Notes: generated from the letters alone by a model not told the origin. Positions 12,664 through 19,209 are shown, numbered from the stretch's first letter. The stretch is 19,571 nucleotides of DNA from DASVXQ01 sp046727955 (GCA_046727955.1 JBKPDO010000181.1:1-19571); one strand, 5' to 3'. Numbers and translations: made by a program.

Positions 12664-14912
12664 TCGCCCCATCCGACCCCCGCCAGCCCGGCCAGGGTGG
12701 CCGGTGGGGCGGCTGGCAGCCCCGGCCCACCCATGACAACCAGGTCGGCCACCGCCTGCCCACTGGCGGCCGGCCCGCCACCGCGTCGCTGTCACTGTGG
12801 GTGGGGCTGGCCCTGTTCGTGTTCAGCCCCGTCACGCTGCTGTTCTGGGTCATCGGCCAAGCCCTGCTCCGGGCGACCGGGCTGCGCTGGTGGAAGCTCG
12901 CCCTTGGCAGCCTCGCCGCGCTGGTGGTGCTGGTCTGGCTGGAGGGCGGCCCCGGCCCGGCGCTGTGGGTGCACTTCTCCGGCTGGCTGTTCCTGGCGCG
13001 CCAGTTCGGCCAGCCCACCCGCCACCTGCCCATGCCCGGCGCCGCCCTGCTGCCCCAGCTCCCCCTCAGCCTGCCCGTGGGGCTGCTCGCTGCCAGCCTG
13101 AACGCGGCCGGCAGACGCCAGCCGTTCGACCCCGCCGAGGTCCGCCGCCAGCAGCACGAGTCCAAGCGCCGCCTGCACCGCGCGATCCGCCGCGCCGAGC
13201 ACGTCCGCGACGATCACGACCAGGTGCCCGCCTTCGGCGCCGCCATCGACGGCGACCTCGGCCTGGCCCGTCGTGACGGCCTGGTCTACCTGCCCTGGTG
13301 GATCGCCCGCCGCTCCCGCCTGATCGTCGGCACCTCCGGCATGGGCAAGACCGTCGACGTCGAACGCGAAGCGCTGCTGGCCGCCCGCGCCGGCCGCAAG
13401 TTCATGGTGATCGACGGCAAGGGCACCGACCCCGGCTTTGTCGAACGCGCCCTCGCCGGCTACCTCGCAGGCAACCCCTACGCCCGCATAGGGTTGTGGC
13501 CCGAGCTGGCCATGGATGGCTGGCGCGGCACCCCCGCCGCCGTCCACAACCGGCTCATGGCGATGCTCGGCTGGACCGAGCCGTACTACAAGGACATCGC
13601 CAGTCTCCTCCTGCGCCTCGCGCTGGCGGCACCCACCGAGGCCGGGCCGGTCCGCTCCTTCCCCCAGCTCCTGTCGCTGCTTGATCCCGAGCTGCTGGTC
13701 AGGGTGTACGAGCACGACCCCGACCGGCACCGCGAAGCCCGCTCGCTGGCCGGCCGTGAGCAGGCCCGCGCCGTCGTCGGGGCCATCAGCCGGTTCGCCA
13801 ACTTCGCCCACGCCGTCGGTGGCGGCTTCGACGGCGGCGACGCCGGGTGGAGCTTCGAGGACGTGGACTTCGCCTACCTGCGCGCCCCCTACCTGGCCGG
13901 CCGGGAGGACGCCGACGCCTGCTGCCGGCTGCTGCTGGAGGACTTCGCCCACTACGCCACCCTCCGCAAGCCCCGCAGAGGCGAAGACGTCACGCTGGTC
14001 TTTGACGAGTTCTCCGCCATCCACGGCGGCCGCGAAACCGCCATCCAACTGGTCGAGCGCGTCCGCGACGCCGGCTGCGCCCTGATCCTGTCCGCCCAGA
14101 GCCCCGACGGCCTCGGAGACGAGGCGCAGCAGCGCCGCCTGGTGGGCGCCTGCTCCGGCGGCTTGTTGCTGCACGCCATGCCCAACCCCGAGCCGCTGCT
14201 GACCGCCGCAGGTGTGGTCAGGGTGGTGGAGCAGACCTGGCGGCTCGACCCCTACGGCCCCACCGGCAACTCATCCGCCCGCATCGGCGAGCGGCCAAAG
14301 ATCGACCCCGGCCAGGTGCAGCAGGCCCGCGAGGGCGAAGCCTGGCTGGTGGCACGTGGCCGCTACGAACACCTGATCGTGGCGCGCACCCGCATCGGCG
14401 AGGCCACCTCCGACCGCGCCCAGGCGATCGTGGCGCTGGCGCGCTCGCTGCGGCCCGACCTGCCGTTGCCCGGCGCCCGCCCCTGGACGGATGCCTACGA
14501 GATCACCGCGGGCACGGTGCGGGAGCTCCAGCGGCATCTGGCGATCGAGCCGCCGCCCGACTCGGACGCCGGCACCGGCCCGGATGGTCCGCCGCCCGGT
14601 AACCACGGCCCGGCTGGCACCTCGGCGGTGCCGGATGGGCCGGTGGATGCGGCCGGGTGGCGGCTGCGCCTGGCGGTTGCTGCTGCCGCGCGGGAGGGGG
14701 ACGCCGAGCAGGTCACCGCGCTGGTCCGACAGGCCGGCAGGCACGGCCTTGCCGAGGCGACGTTGGTTGCGGTCGCCCGCGCCTATTGGCCGCCGCGTGC
14801 CTGGCCGGTCCGTGCCGCCACCGCCGGGCCACGCTGGCTTGCCCGCAGGCTGGGCCGGCTGCACCGTGCCGGGCCTGCTCGCGGTCGCGTAGTCGAGAAG
14901 GCGAGCAGGTGA
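12660..14912 (+). CDS. VirD4/TraD-like conjugative coupling ATPase
   Basis: A 750-residue protein whose ATG overlaps the upstream stop. Two N-terminal transmembrane segments lie at residues about 45-68 (LSLWVGLALFVFSPVTLLFW) and 78-97 (WKLALGSLAALVVLVW). The motor domain has Walker A GTSGMGKT (224-231), KFMVIDGKGTDPG, Walker B LVFDE (446-450) and the sensor-like LILSAQSPDGLG, in the layout of type IV coupling proteins. The C-terminal part (from about 620) is Pro/Gly-rich and then helical. It should pump element DNA through a membrane channel. No mating-pair formation or classical relaxase gene is visible in the window. It could equally be grouped with FtsK-type TraB transfer ATPases, but its two-helix N-terminus and the DEFSAIHGG segment fit VirD4/TraG better. 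Confidence 0.8.
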   Translation: MIAPSDPRQPGQGGRWGGWQPRPTHDNQVGHRLPTGGRPATASLSLWVGLALFVFSPVTLLFWVIGQALLRATGLRWWKLALGSLAALVVLVWLEGGPGPALWVHFSGWLFLARQFGQPTRHLPMPGAALLPQLPLSLPVGLLAASLNAAGRRQPFDPAEVRRQQHESKRRLHRAIRRAEHVRDDHDQVPAFGAAIDGDLGLARRDGLVYLPWWIARRSRLIVGTSGMGKTVDVEREALLAARAGRKFMVIDGKGTDPGFVERALAGYLAGNPYARIGLWPELAMDGWRGTPAAVHNRLMAMLGWTEPYYKDIASLLLRLALAAPTEAGPVRSFPQLLSLLDPELLVRVYEHDPDRHREARSLAGREQARAVVGAISRFANFAHAVGGGFDGGDAGWSFEDVDFAYLRAPYLAGREDADACCRLLLEDFAHYATLRKPRRGEDVTLVFDEFSAIHGGRETAIQLVERVRDAGCALILSAQSPDGLGDEAQQRRLVGACSGGLLLHAMPNPEPLLTAAGVVRVVEQTWRLDPYGPTGNSSARIGERPKIDPGQVQQAREGEAWLVARGRYEHLIVARTRIGEATSDRAQAIVALARSLRPDLPLPGARPWTDAYEITAGTVRELQRHLAIEPPPDSDAGTGPDGPPPGNHGPAGTSAVPDGPVDAAGWRLRLAVAAAAREGDAEQVTALVRQAGRHGLAEATLVAVARAYWPPRAWPVRAATAGPRWLARRLGRLHRAGPARGRVVEKASR

Positions 14913-14998
14913 GCTTGCGGTGCTCGGCTGCGCTTCCAGGGACAAGACAGCGGCGCGCGCTGCGCGCGGAATCGCCGGGACCCTGCACCCGTCGATTC

Positions 14999-15019
14999 GA
15001 CCGGCCATCGAGGCCGGTC
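14999..15019 (+). terminator. Hairpin downstream of the coupling ATPase gene
   Basis: GACCGGCC (14999-15006) pairs with GGCCGGTC (15012-15019) around ATCGA, a perfect 8-bp stem 87 nt after the stop codon. No T-tract follows, as is common in GC-rich actinobacteria, so termination is plausible but not certain. Confidence 0.45.
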
Positions 15020-15074
15020 CGCCGCGTCGAGCGGACGAGCGAGCACAGCCCTTCCGCGAACGTCAAGCGTCGTC

Positions 15075-15160
15075 GAAATTCAACACAGATTGTTTGCGGC
15101 GAGGATGCCGCCTGCGGTGGCAGTTCGGTTCATTCCGCAAACAATCTGCTTATGAATTTC
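15075..15160. repeat. Long interrupted inverted repeat, AT-rich
   Basis: GAAATTC (15075-15081) and CAGATTGTTTGCGG (15086-15099) on the left pair with CCGCAAACAATCTG (15135-15148) and GAATTTC (15154-15160) on the right: a 14-bp perfect stem, a 4/5-nt internal loop and a 7-bp outer stem. The 35-nt apical loop contains its own small hairpin (GCCGCC/GGTGGC with one G-T pair). The stem is much richer in A+T than its surroundings. A nick-site hairpin, an origin or a protein-binding cruciform are candidates. Confidence 0.65.
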
Positions 15161-15482
15161 TCCTTTGGCTTGACCTTCGCCGGGCTGTGCTGTGGTGCTT
15201 CGCACCGCTCCCTCCGGTAGGCGAGGCCCCAAGCGCCCATCCGCTCGGCCCCTGACCTGGGCACGTTGACAAGTCCATAGGGAGCGCCACACGGCACCAG
15301 GGCAACCACCGCACATGAGCCCAGCAGCTCCACGCCAAGGCCGGACGGCCTCGTGGAAGGCAGACACAGCGGATGGCCCGCCCCGGTCGGTCCCGGGGCA
15401 GAGCAGGGAGCGGTAATAGCTCCCGTGCCACCAAGTGGCGAGCACGCATTTCGCATTCGAATTCATGGGAGGAGGTGAACCG

Positions 15483-15653
15483 ATGGGACTGCTCTCGGCA
15501 CTGTTCGGCGAGCCCGACGACTGGCAAAGCGGCTACGACGACGGCTGGGCCGATGCCCGCACGGGCAAGGACTACGGCCAGCCCGCCACCGACAACGACC
15601 AGGGCCGCGCCGGCTACGCGTTCGGCTACGGCGACGGTCAGACGCAGCGCTGA
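15483..15653 (+). CDS. 56-residue acidic aromatic micro-protein (MGLL type)
   Basis: ATG 15483 follows an excellent GGGAGGAGGTGA site. The product begins MGLLSALFGEPDDW and continues with a Gly/Asp/Tyr-rich sequence (SGYDDGWADARTGKDYG ... GYAFGYGDGQ). It resembles the protein at 16199 in its opening (MGL-x-x-x-LFG then acidic and aromatic residues), and the two flank ssb. No family is recognised. The hydrophobic amphipathic start plus acidic body could suit a partner of SSB or a DNA-mimic, but this is speculation. Confidence 0.7.
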   Translation: MGLLSALFGEPDDWQSGYDDGWADARTGKDYGQPATDNDQGRAGYAFGYGDGQTQR

Positions 15654-15717
15654 ACCGGCAGCTGGCCCGGACACGGGACCAGACCACCCAGAGCATCCGC
15701 GCCCCAAGGAGGGGACG

Positions 15718-16128
15718 ATGGCCGACACCACCACCATCATCACCGGCAACCTCACCGACGCCCCCGAGCTGCGCTACACGCCCACCGGCGCCGCCGTGGC
15801 CAGCTTCCGCGTGGCCGTCACCGCCCGCGTGCGCGACGGCGAGGGCTGGAAGGACGGCGACACCTCCTACTTCCGCGTCAACGTCTGGCGCCAGCTGGCC
15901 GAGCACGCCGTCGAGTCGCTGGCCAAGGGTGACCGCGTGATCGTCGTCGGCCGCCTCAAGGCCCGGTCCTGGGAGACCCCCGAAGGCGACAAGCGCTCGG
16001 TGGTCGAGGTCGAGGCCGACGAGCTCGGCCCGAGCCTGAAGTGGGCCACCGCCAAGCCCGAGCGTGCCAGCAACGGCACCGCGAAGGCCAAGGCGTCGGG
16101 GCAGTTCAACGACGACCCGCCGTTCTAG
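15718..16128 (+). CDS. ssb: Single-stranded DNA-binding protein
   Basis: A 136-residue SSB. The OB-fold spans residues 1-105 (IITGNLTDAPELRYTPTGAA, VASFRVAVTAR, TSYFRVNVWRQLAEHAVESL, KGDRVIVVGRLKARSWE), with typical conserved G-N-L-T-x-x-P-E-L-R, and ends in the acidic tip FNDDPPF, close to the usual DDDIPF that recruits partner proteins. The linker is short (about 20 residues), making it smaller than chromosomal actinobacterial SSBs and typical of mobile elements. It would coat single strands during element replication or transfer. ATG 15718 has AAGGAGGGG upstream. A small hairpin (15662-15682) precedes it. Confidence 0.9.
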   Translation: MADTTTIITGNLTDAPELRYTPTGAAVASFRVAVTARVRDGEGWKDGDTSYFRVNVWRQLAEHAVESLAKGDRVIVVGRLKARSWETPEGDKRSVVEVEADELGPSLKWATAKPERASNGTAKAKASGQFNDDPPF

Positions 16129-16132
16129 CCCA

Positions 16133-16201
16133 CCTCGAGCAGGCCCGGGGATGACGCGACCGTCCCCGGGCCTCGCCGCATCTCCAGGAGGACCCGCGAT
16201 G
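16133..16201 (+). promoter_or_regulatory. Repeated intergenic hairpin module, copy 1
   Basis: Perfect 11-bp stem AGGCCCGGGGA (16141-16151) / TCCCCGGGCCT (16163-16173) with loop TGACGCGACCG, followed by GCATCTCCAGGAGGACCCGCG and the ATG at 16199. The same layout recurs at 16413-16476 with a different stem sequence but the same loop core GACGCGAC and an almost identical ribosome binding site, so the pairing is conserved by compensating changes. It may be an RNA stabiliser, processing site or translational control element. Confidence 0.6.
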
Positions 16202-16399
16202 GGCCTGTTCGACCTGCTGTTTGGCAGCGGCAACACCGACGACTACTACGGCGCCAACGACCCCGACCGCAGCCAAGCCCGCGCCGACTGGTGGGCCACC
16301 TCGGGCGGCTGGCACCAGCCCGAGCCGCCCACCCCCGGCCGGGACTTCAACCCCTGGCAGGACGACGACTACAGCCACGGTGGCCGCTGGTGGAACTAG
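16199..16399 (+). CDS. 66-residue acidic aromatic micro-protein (MGLF type)
   Basis: ATG 16199 lies behind CCAGGAGGACCCGCG. The product opens MGLFDLLFGSGNTDDYYG and is rich in Asp, Trp, Tyr and Gly (RADWWATSGGWHQPEPP, DDDYSHGGRWWN at the end). It shares the MGL-x-x-LFG-x-x-x-x-DD opening with the 15483 product and looks like a diverged paralogue. No family or function recognised. The leader carries the repeated hairpin module. Confidence 0.65.
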   Translation: MGLFDLLFGSGNTDDYYGANDPDRSQARADWWATSGGWHQPEPPTPGRDFNPWQDDDYSHGGRWWN

Positions 16400-16412
16400 C
16401 CACCACCCGCAC

Positions 16413-16476
16413 ATGAGCAGGCCGGGAGCGACGCGACCGCTCCCGGCCCTTGCGCATCCCAGGAGGACCCGCGATG
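16413..16476 (+). promoter_or_regulatory. Repeated intergenic hairpin module, copy 2
   Basis: Perfect 11-bp stem GGCCGGGAGCG (16420-16430) / CGCTCCCGGCC (16438-16448) with loop ACGCGAC, then GCATCCCAGGAGGACCCGCG and the ATG at 16474. Upstream GAGCAGG is also shared with copy 1 (16137-16143). Stem bases differ from copy 1 at several paired positions while pairing is kept. Confidence 0.6.
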
Positions 16477-16638
16477 CACCTGCCAGCCTACCTGTACATC
16501 GTCAGAACCAGCGCCGGCTGGGCCGCCTGCTGCCAGCGCTGCGGCGCCACCATCACCATCACCCGGAGCAAGCCCGCCGCCAACCGCCACGGCGCCGACC
16601 ACACCTGCACCACCTCGCAGGAGGTGACAGCCAGGTGA
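16474..16638 (+). CDS. 54-residue zinc-ribbon-like protein
   Basis: ATG 16474 has AGGAGG at good spacing. The product (MHLPAYLYIVRTSAGWAACC, then QRCGATITITRSKPAANRHG) contains C-C-x2-C and a later H-x6-H-T-C, a plausible single zinc-binding knuckle in which a short beta hairpin separates the ligands. No family recognised. The TGA overlaps the GTG of the next gene. Confidence 0.6.
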   Translation: MHLPAYLYIVRTSAGWAACCQRCGATITITRSKPAANRHGADHTCTTSQEVTAR

Positions 16639-16922
16639 CCATCGCTGATCTGTACTGGCGCCCCGACGGCACCGACCTGGACGGCTACCGCGCCGCCGCA
16701 CGCCACTGGCCCGAGGTGCTGCGATGCCTGGTCTGCCGGCACCTGGTCAACCCGTTCGGCCCGCACTGGCTCATCCGCGACGCCACCCAGCACGGCGCCG
16801 ACCTGGACGACCCCACCGCCACCGTGTTGGGCATCGTCGGCCTGCTCCACCAGGGCGACTGCCACGCGCTGTACCTGCTGGACGCGGACCTGGCCGGCAT
16901 CGGCATCGAGGAGGGGCAATGA
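16635..16922 (+). CDS. 95-residue protein with CxxC, unknown function
   Basis: GTG 16635 overlaps the preceding stop (GTGA); AGGAGGTGA lies 10-15 nt upstream. The product has CLVC (residues 32-35), an acidic tail (LDADLAGIGIEEGQ) and histidines (HQGDCHAL) that could complete a metal site. No family recognised. Its stop overlaps the next ATG (ATGA). Dense overlap supports a real gene despite its small size. Confidence 0.6.
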   Translation: MTIADLYWRPDGTDLDGYRAAARHWPEVLRCLVCRHLVNPFGPHWLIRDATQHGADLDDPTATVLGIVGLLHQGDCHALYLLDADLAGIGIEEGQ

Positions 16923-17149
16923 TCACCCCGGACTGCTGGCTGCCCCAGGTCATCGCCGAGCGCCACCGCCAAGACGCCAAGTGGCGCGGCGGCCCGGGCG
17001 ACTGCGCCCACCCCGACACCCCCGACCGTCAGCGCCTGGCCATCCTCATCGAAGAAGTCGGCGAGGTCGCCCGCGCCATCCTCGAAGACCGCCCGGTCGA
17101 GCTGCGCGCCGAACAGGCCCGCCAGCGGCGCCACGCGCACGCCGACTGA
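16919..17149 (+). CDS. Short MazG-like (NTP pyrophosphohydrolase-type) protein
   Basis: 76 residues. VIAERHRQDAKWRGGPGDC and LAILIEEVGEVARAILED match the first helices of the MazG-like/all-alpha NTP pyrophosphatase group, with the E-E-x-G-E metal-binding motif at residues about 44-48. Relatives I recall continue with a helix of the type ELVQVAAVAVAW; here the frame instead ends RRHAHAD, so the protein lacks the second half of the metal site (E-x-x-D) and may be inactive or a dimer partner. A frameshift near 17110-17150 is possible. ATGA coupling to the upstream gene. Confidence 0.6.
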   Translation: MITPDCWLPQVIAERHRQDAKWRGGPGDCAHPDTPDRQRLAILIEEVGEVARAILEDRPVELRAEQARQRRHAHAD

Positions 17150-17240
17150 CCCGCCCCGCCGCGGCTGCGGTCCGCCTGGCCCCGAGCGCCACCACCCAGG
17201 GCCAGCGCCACATCCCGACGCCAAGCAAGGAGCCCGCCCT

Positions 17241-17993
17241 ATGACCATGCCCGCCGCGCCACTGGCCACCTCGCGCCTTGACCGCGTCCGCGTGGCGCTC
17301 GTCATCACGGTCGGCGGCCTGGCCGCCGTGGTGGCCGCCATCGCCTACCTGGTCAGCTTCGAGGCCATCAGCGCCTACGTGGCCACCATCGGCGCCATGC
17401 CCCACTGGCTCAGGTGGTGCGCCCCCCTGCTGATCGACACCTTCATCACCATCGCCACCGCGTTCCTGCTCTGGCTGGCCCTGTCCGGCGCCCGCCTGGT
17501 CAGCGAGTACGACGCCTGGTTCGCGTGGCTCCTCATCGCCGCCGCCACGCTGGCCAGTGCCTACCTCAATGCCGCCCACGCACCCGACCGGTGGGACGCG
17601 CGCCTGGTCGCCGGCGCCGTCCCAGTCGCGCTGCTGGCCAGCGTCCACCTGCTCGTTCGGCTCATGGTCCGCCTGCTCACCCTCCAGACTACTGGCGCCA
17701 CGGTGGCCACCGACCCGGCGCCACGCCAGCGCCACGCCAGCGCCACCGCGACCGCGCCACCGGCCCGGGCGATCAGCCCGCGCCAGTCCCGGCGCAGCAT
17801 CGGCGCCACCCAAGGCGTCTACGAGCGCCTTGCCGCCAGTGGCCAGCCGGTCACCTGGCGCCAGTTCGCCGCCGCGTTCGACCCGCCCATGCCACGCCGC
17901 ACCGCCCAGCGCCACCTCGCCCACCACCAGGCCACGGCGCCGAGCGCCAACGGCCAGCGGCCACTGGCCGACCCCCGGGAGGTGATGCCGTGA
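17241..17993 (+). CDS. DUF2637 (Spd-like) membrane protein
   Basis: A 250-residue protein with four transmembrane segments at about 16-40, 59-81, 93-112 and 119-146 (VALVITVGGLAAVVAAIAYL; APLLIDTFITIATAFLLWLA; WFAWLLIAAATLASAY; AGAVPVALLASVHLLVRLMV). This is the DUF2637 pattern, typical of actinomycete plasmids and integrative elements, where such proteins are linked to spread (Spd) of the element through mycelium. The C-terminal cytoplasmic part is basic and ends in a small helix-turn-helix-like region (VYERLAASGQPVTWRQFAAA ... PRRTAQRHLAHH). AAGGAG precedes ATG 17241. The stop overlaps the next GTG. Confidence 0.8.
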   Translation: MTMPAAPLATSRLDRVRVALVITVGGLAAVVAAIAYLVSFEAISAYVATIGAMPHWLRWCAPLLIDTFITIATAFLLWLALSGARLVSEYDAWFAWLLIAAATLASAYLNAAHAPDRWDARLVAGAVPVALLASVHLLVRLMVRLLTLQTTGATVATDPAPRQRHASATATAPPARAISPRQSRRSIGATQGVYERLAASGQPVTWRQFAAAFDPPMPRRTAQRHLAHHQATAPSANGQRPLADPREVMP

Positions 17994-18325
17994 AGCTCAT
18001 CCGCGACCGCGTGCCCGAGATCATGGCCGCAGCTGGCCAGCGCTGCGCCCACCGCATCGCCACCCCGGCCGAGTACCGCGCCTGGCTCAACGCCAAGCTC
18101 ATCGAGGAGGCCGCCGAGGTCATCGGCGCCACCGTGCCCGGCCCCACCGCCACCACCGACGCGCTGGCCGCCGAGCTGGCCGACGTGCTCGAGGTCGTCT
18201 ACGCCATCGGCGCCGCCAACGGCCTCAGCCCGGCCACGCTGGAGCGCGAGCGCCACCGCAAGCGCGCCACCCGTGGTGGCCTCACCCGCGGCGTCATCTG
18301 GCACGGCCCGGACGGCGCGCCATGA
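17990..18325 (+). CDS. MazG/PRA-PH-like nucleotide pyrophosphohydrolase
   Basis: 111 residues, opening MKLIRDRVPEIMAAAGQR and followed by EYRAWLNAKLIEEAAEVIGA and LAAELADVLEVVYAIGAANG, ending in KRATRGGLTRGVIW. This is the full motif set (K-L-x-R-D-x-I-P-E-I; K-L-x-E-E-A-x-E; E-L-A-D-V-L-E-V; R-G-G-F/L) of predicted house-cleaning pyrophosphohydrolases (COG4997 type). The EEAAE and ELADVLEV glutamates and aspartate form the metal site. It likely hydrolyses a non-canonical or excess NTP. GTG 17990 overlaps the upstream TGA and GGGAGG lies just upstream. Stop overlaps the next ATG. Confidence 0.8.
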   Translation: MKLIRDRVPEIMAAAGQRCAHRIATPAEYRAWLNAKLIEEAAEVIGATVPGPTATTDALAAELADVLEVVYAIGAANGLSPATLERERHRKRATRGGLTRGVIWHGPDGAP

Positions 18326-18471
18326 CCATCCGGCTGCATGGCACCCGCCAAGAGGTCGCCGACGCGATCGGCGTGCTGTTGGAGGTGTTTCAGGTCGTCT
18401 CCGTCACCGGACCCTACCTGGATCGCGGCGCCAGCACGCTTGTCCGCATGTACCTCGAAGTCCGCCTGTAG
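18322..18471 (+). CDS. 49-residue conserved small protein (DUF3970-like)
   Basis: MTIRLHGTRQEVADAIGVLL continues with VFQVVSVTGPYLDRGAS and TLVRMYLEVRL. The opening strand, helix, V-x-S-V-x-G-P-Y and R-x-Y-x-E-V-R-L ending match a short family common on actinobacterial mobile elements, which I recall as DUF3970-like; function unknown. ATG overlaps the upstream TGA. A strong hairpin terminator follows the stop. Confidence 0.65.
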   Translation: MTIRLHGTRQEVADAIGVLLEVFQVVSVTGPYLDRGASTLVRMYLEVRL

Positions 18472-18486
18472 CGACCCTGCCTTGCC

Positions 18487-18520
18487 GAAGGCCACCCGGC
18501 GCCGGTCCCGGGTGGCCTTC
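18487..18520 (+). terminator. Strong hairpin terminator after the small-gene operon
   Basis: GAAGGCCACCCGG (18487-18499) pairs perfectly with CCGGGTGGCCTTC (18508-18520), loop CGCCGGTC, followed by TTGTTCG. A 13-bp stem and a short T-rich tail 16 nt after the stop codon fit factor-independent termination or attenuation before the next gene. Confidence 0.7.
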
Positions 18521-18546
18521 TTGTTCGCCCCAGAGGTGACGATCCG

Positions 18547-19020
18547 ATGGTGTCCACCATCTACACCGACTGCGCCCACTGCGGCGCCACCTTCGCCCAG
18601 CCCGACGACCCCGGCCGCAAGCGCCGCTTCTGCTCTGGCCGCTGTCGTACCGCCGCCTACCGCGCTCGTAAGCGCCGCCAGAAGCAGGGCGAGCAGGAGC
18701 GCCAGCGCGAGCGCTACGAGCAGGCCCGTGAGCGCGCGCGCCGTCAGTACGAGGACCAGGAGCGCCACCAGCGTCAGCGCCAGCGTGCCCGAGCGCATCA
18801 GCCGCCGCCGCACGCCGGCACCAGCCGGCCCCGGGTCTTCTGCGGCGCCTGTGGTGGCCTGCGCGCCCCCCACACCTACCACCACGACGACGCCGCGCAC
18901 GAGCGCGCCCGACGCCGCTACGACGGGCTTCGCGCCAAGGCCGCCTCCACCAGCTACGGCCCCGAGGCTGCCGCCTGCAACGCCAAGGCCGAACAGCTCC
19001 GCGACAAGTACGGCCTGTAA
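18547..19020 (+). CDS. Zinc-finger/coiled-coil protein, unknown function
   Basis: 157 residues. Residues 9-35 carry CAHC...CSGRC, a treble-clef-like C-x2-C-x16-C-x3-C finger with the R-x-F-C-S-x-x-C-R pattern seen in small DNA-associated zinc fingers. Residues about 40-80 are an extremely Arg/Glu/Gln-rich helix (RARKRRQKQGEQERQRERYE) likely to form a coiled coil. A second CGAC motif lies at about 99-102. The end is helical (AAACNAKAEQLRDKYGL). ATG 18547 has GAGGTGA upstream. DNA binding is probable; regulation or origin binding is a guess from the adjacent iteron-like repeats. Confidence 0.65.
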   Translation: MVSTIYTDCAHCGATFAQPDDPGRKRRFCSGRCRTAAYRARKRRQKQGEQERQRERYEQARERARRQYEDQERHQRQRQRARAHQPPPHAGTSRPRVFCGACGGLRAPHTYHHDDAAHERARRRYDGLRAKAASTSYGPEAAACNAKAEQLRDKYGL

Positions 19021-19030
19021 CCACTGGTCG

Positions 19031-19066
19031 GCAGCACCGAACGGATTGTCACACTCTCGGTGCTGC
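19031..19066 (+). terminator. Hairpin after the zinc-finger gene
   Basis: GCAGCACCGA (19031-19040) pairs with TCGGTGCTGC (19057-19066); the 16-nt loop holds a diverged copy of the iteron-like repeat. It follows the stop codon by 10 nt. No T-tract; a terminator or part of the replication/recombination region. Confidence 0.5.
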
Positions 19067-19209
19067 TGGCCCCTCCCCGTATGTCACCAACGGATCGTCA
19101 CAGGCGGGCGGATCGTGTGACGATCCGTTGGTCACACGGTCACAGAAGGCGTGACGATCCGTTGGTGATCGCTCGACCCGGAGTGTGTGACGGGCGAATC
19201 GTCGCACAC
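19038..19209. repeat. Iteron-like cluster (core GTGACGATCCGTTGG)
   Basis: Copies: rightward at 19117-19131 and 19151-19165, leftward at 19087-19101 (CCAACGGATCGTCAC), and a diverged leftward copy at 19038-19053. The 19087-19102 and 19116-19131 copies form a perfect 16-bp inverted repeat with a 13-bp spacer. A related palindromic element GTGTGAC...GTCGCACAC spans 19185-19209. The cluster is non-coding. Arrays like this bind replication initiators, partition proteins, or integrase and excisionase. Confidence 0.7.

Larger units (their letters stand above)
14913..15482. other. 570-bp structured non-coding region (candidate oriT/clt or origin)
   Basis: No gene is supported here. The region holds many inverted repeats: 14999-15019 (8 bp), 15075-15160 (7+14 bp, AT-rich), 15332-15357 (CCACG...CGTGG with inner GGCC/GGCC), 15380-15399 (GCCCCGG/CCGGGGC) and 15406-15424 (GGGAGC/GCTCCC). 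TTGACA at 15265-15270 could be a -35 element for the downstream small-gene operon. A long structured gap between the coupling protein gene and ssb is where a cis-acting transfer locus or replication origin would fit. Confidence 0.5.

Noticed and set aside
12792..14174. Long 460-codon open frame opposite the coupling ATPase gene
   Set aside because: It is an antisense shadow of a clearly conserved Walker-motif ATPase, caused by high GC at third codon positions.
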